64,000 bases of DNA, from contig NC_133123.1 of NCBI RefSeq assembly GCF_033568475.1, forward strand, positions 21,314,622 to 21,378,621, read 5' to 3'. The DNA is from Henckelia pumila. Taxonomy: Eukaryota; Streptophyta; Magnoliopsida; Lamiales; Gesneriaceae. The position numbers and the translations under genes were made by a program. The notes below the pieces were generated by a model, which was given only the letters and a program-made list of their open reading frames with translations, searched no databases and had not been told where the DNA came from. Below are positions 56,293 to 64,000 of the stretch, in pieces. Each line of letters opens with the position of its first letter. Position 1 is the first letter of the stretch.

Positions 56293-58387
56293 TGTGGGGA
56301 CCTCGGGTGCTAATCTTGTCTTAAGGGGCAATTAGAATTTAAACATCAATACCTAATAATCATCAACCAAGCATGAAAGAATTGAAAACCAAATTTTCTT
56401 TTTTTTTACACAAGGGTGGCTCGCTCGAGCGAGCCTAGCTTGCGCTCGAGTGAGCACCACTCGGGTTAAGACACCCTTGGCTCGCTCCAGCGAGCTGAGT
56501 TCTGCCCGTCCTGCTAAAATTCTGCTCTATTGCTGATCTTGGTTGTTTGGTTGATGTGAATGGAACTATACATGCCAAATATGATATACAAAAGAAGAAC
56601 ACATCAAAACACAAACTAATCATATATTGCTACCTCAATCTTTTCAAAGTTGGTACCAACCATATACACATGCTAGATACAAACAAAACCAAGTGTTCTA
56701 CAAGGTTTATTCTATGTACAAGAAAGGTCCAACTAAAAACAATACAAGGTTTGACAACAACTCTAATCATAGCCCGAAGTCACCACTTGCTAATCTTGCT
56801 ATCTCGAGATATTCACGACCTCTCTGTCCAGCTCCTGCCCCCACCTATTGACATGCACACATAAAAAACACAGCAATAACCGGATAACTCCGGTGAAAAA
56901 TATAATTCCCAGTATAAATAACATATCATGCGAGATAATAAACATGAATGCAATGCATGTTTCAAAGGTAGGCTATCAACTCTGATAACAATAGAATTTC
57001 AGTTCTTGGGATCCCGGGGAATAAAATATTAACCAATCACCAACTCACCAATCGAGGTGACGTCAAGTATCTCATTTCACCTGACTTTGGTGCAACTATA
57101 GTGAGTCATCTAGCTCTGGAAGTAAATCTACATTCCGTGCCACTCAACTATAGCTCTCCAAACGTCATATGCACTCAAGGCCTTTCAGCCCTCTGTGCTT
57201 TTCAGGCTGGAGTTCAAAATGAATGCAACATAATCTGTATGCATTAAAGACTGTAAAACATCTTGAACATCTCATCACATAAGCAATCAAAGCAACACAT
57301 TCATCAAAGTCACATAAAGACATAAGCAAACAAGTATGTGATTGACAAGGGAATACTCGAGAATCATATCTATCTCGAGTGTTCTATCCCATCTAGATAT
57401 TCTGTCATTTATACCTTTCAATGTCGAGTCTAAAAGTACTTCAAATATGAAAACATAAGATCAAAATTGCATATCAAAATCTGTTCGAAGTCGTTGCAAT
57501 TCAATCAATCAAACTACTTCTAACCTCAAGCTTTTCTATTCCGATTCGAACGTTGAATTCCCGAGTTCGAACACTTCAAAACAAATCTGAAAATGAAGTA
57601 TCATAAGCTCAAAGATCAACTTACTATTCAATCTAAAGCATAGCTAATTCAATAGGCTTGAACGTATAGCAATTCTGAAATCGACGGCGTAACGGCTAAA
57701 AATCGGTAACTGAATCAATAGCTAAATCGATCTACCAAACCAATCTCATCATATTCTTCAACATATCAATCCTATAAACAAAAGTCCAGCAACATTTCAA
57801 AATTGGAGATTTCGAATTTTGCTTCTAAATTCATAAGAAATCCAAACTACAATCTTTTTTCGACCCGTCTGCGAATATACAATCGGGGCTAGCTCAACAT
57901 ATATCATCAAGAATAATAACAACCCATCTTCAACATAAAAATCAAATATGAGATAACTCAATAAAAATTGTACCAAAACGAAGCTCTCGGAGCTGTGATC
58001 ACAGATATATATTCAATTCTGAAATCTGACGGCCGGATCACGAGAAATCGAAGCTTCTAGAGGTTGAAAAATCTGAAAATGGCGTTTAGAGGTGTAGTTT
58101 CTGAGTTCTCTGCCTTTTGGTGTCGTGTAATGCTAAGAAAGAGGATGAAATTAGATATATATTGCATATTTGCAGTTTAGTTCTTGCACTTTTGGATATT
58201 TGCAATTTAGTCCCCAAAAAAGTGATTTAATTCAATTTCAATCCTTATTCATTTAAGAATATTATAATTTAATTCTAAACTCTAAATATTCTCAAATTAA
58301 ATATTCTCAAAATCATATGCAATATGTATAAGCAATCTGTATACACATAAGATAATGAAATAATAGAAAACAGAATAAGAACTCACA
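56293..58387 (-). repeat. 3' LTR of the truncated chromovirus (inner border approximate)
   Basis: The outer end is TGTGGGGACC on the plus strand; the inner border lies near the pol stop (58388). It resembles the solo LTR at 30731-32572. It contains a perfect palindrome, GGCTCGCTCGAGCGAGCC (56418-56435), followed by two relatives to about 56500. Confidence 0.6.
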
Positions 58388-59647
58388 TTAATGAAACAAC
58401 TCTGGAAATCTCTGTCTCATATCTGACTTAGTCTCCCAAGTCGCTTCTTTAGTGCCATGTCGACTCCATTGAACTTTGACTAACTGAATAATCTTGTTTC
58501 TGAGCTGTTTGTCTTTATGATCAAAAATCTGAATAGGCTGTTCAAAGTAACTGAGAGTCTCGTCAAGTTCAGCTTCATCAGGTTGAAGAATATGAGAATG
58601 ATCAGGCTGATACTTCCGAAGCATAGAGACATGGAATACATCATGAATACCAGACCAAGATGGAGGAAGAGCGAGTCGATAAGCAAGATCGCCTATCTTC
58701 TCGATAATCTCGTACGGACCGATAAAACGCGGAGATAACTTTCCTCTCTTGCCAAATCTTACTGTACCTCTAAACGGAGAAATCTTAAAGAATACTTTGT
58801 CTCCCTGATCAAAAGATAGAGGTCATTGTCTGATATTCACATACTTCGCTTGTCTATCCTGAGCTGTTTTCATTCTTTTCTGAATAAGCTTCACCTTTTC
58901 AGTCATTTCTCAGATCATATCGGGCCCAACATCAAGTACTTGTAAGATATCATCCCAGTACAACGGTGATCGACATTTCTTTCCGTATAGTGCTTCGAAT
59001 GGAGCCATCTCAATGCTTGTCTGATAGCTGTTATTATAAGAAAATTCTGCAAGTGGTAATTAATCTTGCCAACTAGTACCAAAATCTAGGACTACCGCTC
59101 TCAGCATATCCTCAAGTGTCTGGATAGTCCGCTCTGACTGTTTGTCTGTTTGAGGATGATAAGCTGTACTCAAATGCAATTGAGTACCAAGAGCTTGTTG
59201 CAAGCTTTGCCAAAAGTGTGAGGTAAATCTAGGGTCTCGATCTGAAACGATAGATTTAGGCACACCATGTAATCTTACCACTTCTCTGATGTAGATCTCT
59301 GCCATCTGATCATGTTTGTACGTCATTCTGTACGGAATAAAACATGCTGATTTTGTCAATCTGTCAATAATAACCCAAATGGCATCGCACCCTCAGGATG
59401 AACGTGGTAGCTGTGTAAATAAATCCATGGAAATGTGATATCATTTCCATTCTGGAACTGATAAACTCTGCAATAGACCACCTGGCTTCTTTCTTTCAGC
59501 TTTCACCTGTTGGCAATTCAGACATCTGGATACAGATTCAGTCGCCTCTGACTTCATCTGTTTCCACCAATACTGCATCTTCAGATCATTATACATTTTT
59601 CTGCCACCCGAATGAATTCTGAATCTACTGCTGTGAGCCTCTTTCAA
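58388..59647 (-). pseudogene. Chromovirus integrase and chromodomain-like C-terminus
   Basis: The zinc-binding N-terminus (HSSRFRIHSGGRKMY, then CLNCQQVKAERKKPG) is at 59441-59647. The core ([39 protein letters not shown]) is at 59060-59359. The C-terminal part (MLRKYQPDHSHILQPDEAEL, VQWSRHGTKEATWE) at 58388-58624 is the chromodomain-like end that may guide insertion to chromatin. Stops and frame changes separate the blocks. Confidence 0.85.
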
Positions 59648-59945
59648 TATCTACTGTTTCAAGTCTGAAACATTTGGAACAACCAGTCTGTTATTCACAT
59701 ATAACACATTATCAGCACTGACCTGATATTCAGATTGATGCCCAGATCTGACCATATCAATCGATTTCTGAATATTCTGATCCACTTTATGTGCTTCTTT
59801 GATTCATATCAACAATTCTGGCTCAGCTTTAATAGCACAAACTCGGATAGGCTGCATATCTGTCTCAAATACTAATCCAAAAATGCAACAATCTTCCACC
59901 AAGTGAGATACACCTATCGTAGACAAGGATAAAGAACATACCTTT

Positions 59946-61376
59946 CTACTCAAGGCATCTGCAGGATTTCCTTGGATAATATTTGATCTCGCAATCGAAA
60001 TCTTTAAGTAAATCTAGCCATCTACGCTGTCTTATATTCAATTCTGACTGCGAAAACATATATTTTAAGCTTTTATGATCAGAAAAGATTTCAAACTTCT
60101 CACCATAAAGGTAATGTCGCCATATCTTAAATGCAAAGACAATAGCGGCAAGCTCCAAATCATGGATAGGATAACGAGTCTCGTGTGGCTTTAGCTGTCT
60201 CGAAGCATAAGCGATAACATGACCTCGCTGCATAAGCACACAACCAAGACCCCTATGAGAAGCATAACAATATACAACAAAATCACCCGTACCTGATGGA
60301 ATCATCAAGACAGGTGCACTTGTAAGCCTCTTCTTCAACTCTAAGAAACTAGCTTCACAAGCTTCAGTCCAAAAATACGTCTTATTTTTCTGAGTCAATT
60401 GCGTAATAGGCTTGGCAATGCTGAAAAAATCTCTGATAAATCGACGATAATATCCAGATAAGCCCATGAAACTCCGTATTTCTGGCACTGATGTAGGTCT
60501 AGGCCAGTTGAGCACTGCATCTACCTTGCTTGGATCCACTGAAATTCCATCACCTGAAATGATATGCCCAAGAAACACCACTTTCTGCAACCAAAACTCA
60601 AATTTCAATAACTTGGAATATAATTTTTTAGTTCTCAAAGTCTGTAAGATGGTTATGAGATGTTCAGCATGATCATGCACATTCTTGGAATATATCAAGA
60701 TATCATCGATAAAAATAATGACAAAGTCATCCAAGTATTACTGAAATACTCTATTAATCAATCCCATAAATACGGCATGAGCATTGGTTAAACCAAAAGG
60801 CATGACAATAAATTCATAATGTCCATACCTTGTTCTGAAAGTAGTTTTAGGGATATCTTCATCTCGTACCCTTAGCTGATGATATCCGAATCGTAAATCA
60901 ATCTTAGAATAGATAGCTGAACCCTGTAGCTGATCAAACAAATCATCTATTCTAGACAGTGGATATTTATTCTTTATCGTTACCTAGTTCAGTTGACGAT
61001 AATATATACACAATCGCATAGACCCATCTTTATTTCGTACAAACAGTACCGGAGCGCCCCAGGGTGAAACGCTCGGCCTAAAGTACCCTTTGTCCAACAA
61101 ATCTTCCAACTGATCTTTCAATTCCTTCAATTCAATCGGTGTCATTCTGTAAGGAGCTTTGGATATCGGTTGCGTACCTGACATTAAATCAATGCTGAAG
61201 TCTATTTCTCGAACAGGAGGCAAACCAGAAATTTCATCAAGAAATATATTGGCAAATTCATGAACCACTGGAATATCCGTCACTGCTGGATTGGATTTCA
61301 ATATATCTAATTCATAAATCAGAAATCCTTCTGCCTCCCTCTGCAATAAACGGGTCATAGATAACACATATATCAA
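59946..61376 (-). pseudogene. Chromovirus reverse transcriptase and RNase H
   Basis: RT blocks: [20 protein letters not shown] and [20 protein letters not shown] (60984-61376), [20 protein letters not shown] (60738-60941), then IIFIDDILIYSKN with the catalytic DD (59946-60734). RNase H follows in the same frame, but its first motif reads VVYCYAS where Asp is expected, and RT CIDYR reads CIYYR. Stops at about 60984, 60738 and 59946 break the frame. Confidence 0.88.
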
Positions 61377-61412
61377 AGGGATCTTGGATCGAGAACCCTT
61401 ACCATAGAATTT

Positions 61413-62220
61413 TCACTCATCTGCCATGTCTGGTCTGAATCTGACCACTTTGTGGAAACAATCTAAAGTCGCCCTGTACTTGGTTAACATGTCTATACCG
61501 ATAATGAAATCGACATCTGATAATCCAAGTACTATGCAATCCAAATCTATCACATTTCCATCATATTGTAGTGCACAATTTTGAATCAGTCTAACAGATA
61601 CAATGCCTTCTCCCAAAGGTGAAGAAATAGAAACAACAGTAGACAATGGCTCAGATGATAAAAAATGCATCATAGCAAATTTGTCAGATATGAATGTATG
61701 TGATGCACATGTATCTATCAAAACATAGGCAGGATAACCATAAATAGAGCAGTTACCTGCTATGACATCGTCAGGTGCTGCCTGAGCCTTATCCTCAGTA
61801 AGTGCAAATACCGAGCCTGTTTCCTAGTAGGTTGAGTCACAGTCTGGCTTCCTCCTGGCCTGGTTTTTTTTTGTGGCTGGAAGGAATGCTCTGATTGCCT
61901 TTCTTCTTGAGGGACTGGTCGAGAAGAACTTGCACCAGTGGTTCTGTCTGTTTCTCTTTGAGGACACACCTTGGCATAGTGACCTGGTTGACGACAAATA
62001 TTACACGTACCTGATACACCTCTGCACTGATCGGTATCATGACGTCCACCACACTTACCACAATACACTCCTGAATCACTGGCCCTCTGACCTGTACCAA
62101 ACTGCCTCTGACCACTATAATTGGAAGAACGACTACCAGACTTCTTAAACTGTTTACCTTAAGGCCTAAATCTGAATCCTTTCTGCCACTGATTCCACCC
62201 TCATATTGTGAATTTTCCTC
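61413..62220 (-). pseudogene. Chromovirus gag end and protease
   Basis: At 61760-62068 there is a CCHC knuckle, CNICRQPGHYAKVC, preceded by CGKCGGRHDTDQC. At 61413-61721 the protease reads IDTCASHTFIS, with the catalytic DTG changed to DTC, and later IIGIDML. The upstream gag is cut off at about 62.22 kb. Confidence 0.82.
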
Positions 62221-63441
62221 TGGATTTTCCAAAGCACAGAAAGATAAGGTTCAAAGCGATGCTAAGTAATTTGTGGGGGATGACCCATACTTATGGAAAC
62301 ACTGCGCCGATCAAGTCATACACAGATGTGTCCCAGCAAGCGAGGTAATCCCTATTCTCAAATTTTTTCACTCATATTCTTGTGGTGGTCACTTTGGAGC
62401 GAAAAGAACAGCGAGGAAAGTGTTAAACTGTGGATTTTTTTGGCCATCCATATTTCTAGACTCTTACGTTTTCTGTAAGTTGTGCACTCAATGCTAGAAT
62501 ACGGGTAATATATCCCAGCGCAAGGAGATGCCTCAACAACCTATTTTAGTTTGTGAAATTTTTGATGTGTGGGGCATCGACTTCATGGGACCCTTTCCCA
62601 GTTAATTGGATTTATTTATATATTACTTGCTGTGGATTATGTCTGGAAATGGGTGGAAGCTAAGGCCACCCGTACTGACGATTCTAAAGTGGTTGCATAG
62701 TTTATCAATCATAATATTTTCTCTAGATTTGGGATTCCAAGAGCCATCATTAGTGATAGAGGAACATATTTTTGCAACCGAAATGTGGCGAGTTTGCTGA
62801 AGAATATCCACTGCATATCATCCACAATCCAATGGCCAAGCTGAAGTTTCGAATTGAGATCAAATCTATTCTAGAGAAAACAGTGAATCCTACAAGGAAG
62901 GACTGGCTTGCGATTGGATGACACTTTGTTGGCCTATAGAACCGCGTTCAAGATGCCGATTTGGATGTCCCCATATCGGCTGATTTTTGGGAAACCCTGC
63001 CATTTGCCCATGGAATTGGAACATAGAGCCTATTGGGCTATCAAGAACTTTAACATGCAGATGCATGAGAGTGGTGAGCATCGAAAGTTTCAGTTGCAGG
63101 AATTAGAAGAGATCCGCAATGATTCATATGCCGGTTCCAAGATCTATAAGGAAAAGGCAAAAGCCTTCCAAGACAAGATGATTTCTAGAAGGGAGTTCAA
63201 AGTCGGCCAGAAAGTCCTTCTATACCACTCACGACTTCGATTATTCCCAGGTAAGTTGCGTTCTGATGGATTGGCCCTTTTGTTATTACTAATGTCTTTC
63301 CTCACGGTGCAGTTGAGATTCAAAGCTTGGAGACCTCGAATATTCAAGGTTAATGGACATCGATTGAAACATTATCATGAAGGGTTCCAAGCAAATGACG
63401 GAGAGAACGCGCAAGATCTCACACTCGATGCTCTGCCATAA
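62221..63441 (+). pseudogene. Athila integrase
   Basis: After the junction: SKAQKDKVQSDAK, a stop, then DDPYLWKHCADQVIHRCVPA, the zinc domain GGHFGAKRTARKV and [52 protein letters not shown], and a C-terminal region with [20 protein letters not shown] and [20 protein letters not shown]-like sequence. Several stops and frame changes are present (about 62270, 62495, 62605, 62690, 62900). Confidence 0.85.
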
Positions 63442-63617
63442 ATTGCATAAATCGCAGCATGCAGTGAAGCTATATACTGTCAATTTAGCACTGACAGAGA
63501 GGCAACCCAGTGTTCTTTGTTTCCCTTCCCTTTGTTATTTTCTAATTTTTGTTCTTTTCTTGTTTTTATTTGTTTTTCGGAAAATAGAAAATTACAAAAA
63601 ATATTTTTGGTTTTTAA

Positions 63618-63799
63618 GCTCGCTCGATCGGTTAAGTTTTACCAATCGAGCGAGAATTTCTCTGCCTCAGAATTTTTTTTGGTTTTTATAGCTCGCTCGA
63701 TCGGTCAAGTTTTACCGATCGAGCGAGAATTTCTCTGCCTCAAAATTTTTGGTAAAAATTTTAGCTCGCTCGATCGGTCTCTTTCAACCGATCGAGCGG
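63618..63799. repeat. Three tandem ~73-bp units, each with a GCTCGCTCGATCGGT hairpin
   Basis: Hairpins at 63618-63654, 63691-63727 and 63764-63799 have arms GCTCGCTCGATCGGT and ACCGATCGAGCGAG around a short TAAGTTTT-like loop. AATTTCTCTGCCTCA separates them. The 43602-43782 hairpins at the other end of the element are related. Confidence 0.85.
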
Positions 63800-64000
63800 G
63801 GCCTCTATTTCGTGAATAATAATCGCAATTCCCCTCTCCCCTCTCTCATTCTCCCTTCTCTCTTTTCTCAATCCCTAAATCCCCAAATTCTCTTGCCCTA
63901 TAAATTTCTCTAAATTCTCTTCATCTTACATCGCAGGGACGAATCGACCATCATCTCCACTTCATATCCGGTCATCTCCTCCATCTAGAAGGATCGCACG

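Larger units (their letters stand above)
56293..62220 (-). mobile_element. Truncated chromovirus (Tekay-like) gypsy element, minus strand
   Basis: On the minus strand the order is gag zinc knuckle, protease, RT, RNase H, integrase with C-terminal chromodomain-like end, then a ~2-kb 3' LTR ending GGTCCCCACA at 56293. The 5' LTR and most of gag are missing: at about 62.22 kb the gag sequence joins Athila sequence directly. Because Athila also lacks the rest of RT and RNase H there, one deletion probably removed both. Confidence 0.8.
43415..64000 (+). mobile_element. Athila-type Ty3/gypsy retrotransposon, heavily interrupted, runs off the window
   Basis: The pieces are collinear: putative 5' LTR (about 43415-44780), Asp-tRNA primer site, gag part 1 (to 45251), gag part 2 (51929-52951), gag end, protease and RT (54473-56292), integrase (about 62221-63441), and a 3' region containing GAGGCAACCCA, a landmark after Athila pol. 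Three later insertions separate them: 45252-51923, 52952-54467 and 56293 to about 62220. The 3' LTR is not certainly reached. The 5' start is approximate. Confidence 0.8.

Noticed and set aside
56418-56435. Restriction-site or cloning artefact
   Set aside because: The palindrome contains CTCGAG, but it sits in natural LTR sequence with related neighbours, so artefact is unlikely.
54505-63441. Integrated plant pararetrovirus
   Set aside because: Gag, protease, RT and integrase motifs and the Asp-tRNA primer site point to Athila and chromovirus retrotransposons; no viral movement or coat protein is seen.

Overview
This is a plant nuclear window, from a eudicot and possibly an asterid/Lamiales species; that placement is an impression from style, not proven. 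It is AT-rich and dominated by plant transposon lineages. I can model two intact host genes exon by exon, both on the minus strand: a rhomboid-like intramembrane protease (8612-12534, 5 exons, 328 codons) and ribosomal protein eL24/RPL24 (35114-36940, 5 exons, 162 codons, with site II-like promoter motifs). A third host-derived locus is a three-copy tandem array of broken small genes of uncertain, perhaps cystatin/UPF0725-like, family (about 3.6-6.9 kb, minus).

Layout. 0.1-3.6 kb: solo LTR with a Mutator-like foldback nested in it. 3.6-6.9 kb: the tandem gene array. 6.9-8.0 kb: 3' end and LTR of a copia element. 8.6-12.5 kb: rhomboid gene, with a relic copia LTR just upstream. 13.1-19.3 kb: AT-rich DNA with a minisatellite, a Stowaway-like MITE, a minus-strand Helitron and a probable copia LTR. 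19405-29438: a complete Sirevirus-like copia element with two LTRs, target duplication AACTT, broken gag-pol and an intact 699-codon extra ORF. 29.8-32.6 kb: a small Helitron and a solo LTR. 35-37 kb: RPL24. 37.3-41.7 kb: foldback and hAT-like elements and a SINE. 41.8-42.9 kb: gypsy and copia fragments. 43.4 kb to the window end: an Athila-type gypsy element interrupted by a LARD-like element (45252-51923), a solo LTR (52952-54467) and a truncated minus-strand chromovirus (56293 to about 62220).

The most unusual signal is a dispersed family of about 36-bp nested palindromes (outer arms GTGTTGTC/GACAACAC, inner arms GGTGTT/AACACC). It recurs at least 13 times through the Sirevirus-like element, in LTRs, gag, pol, the extra ORF and spacers, and survives in a relic LTR next to the rhomboid promoter. 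Two other palindrome systems appear: arrays with ATCGGA/TCCGAT arms abutting the TATA box in three LTR types, and GCTCGCTCGAT hairpins at both ends of the Athila element. Several LTR families here have thus independently built palindrome arrays.
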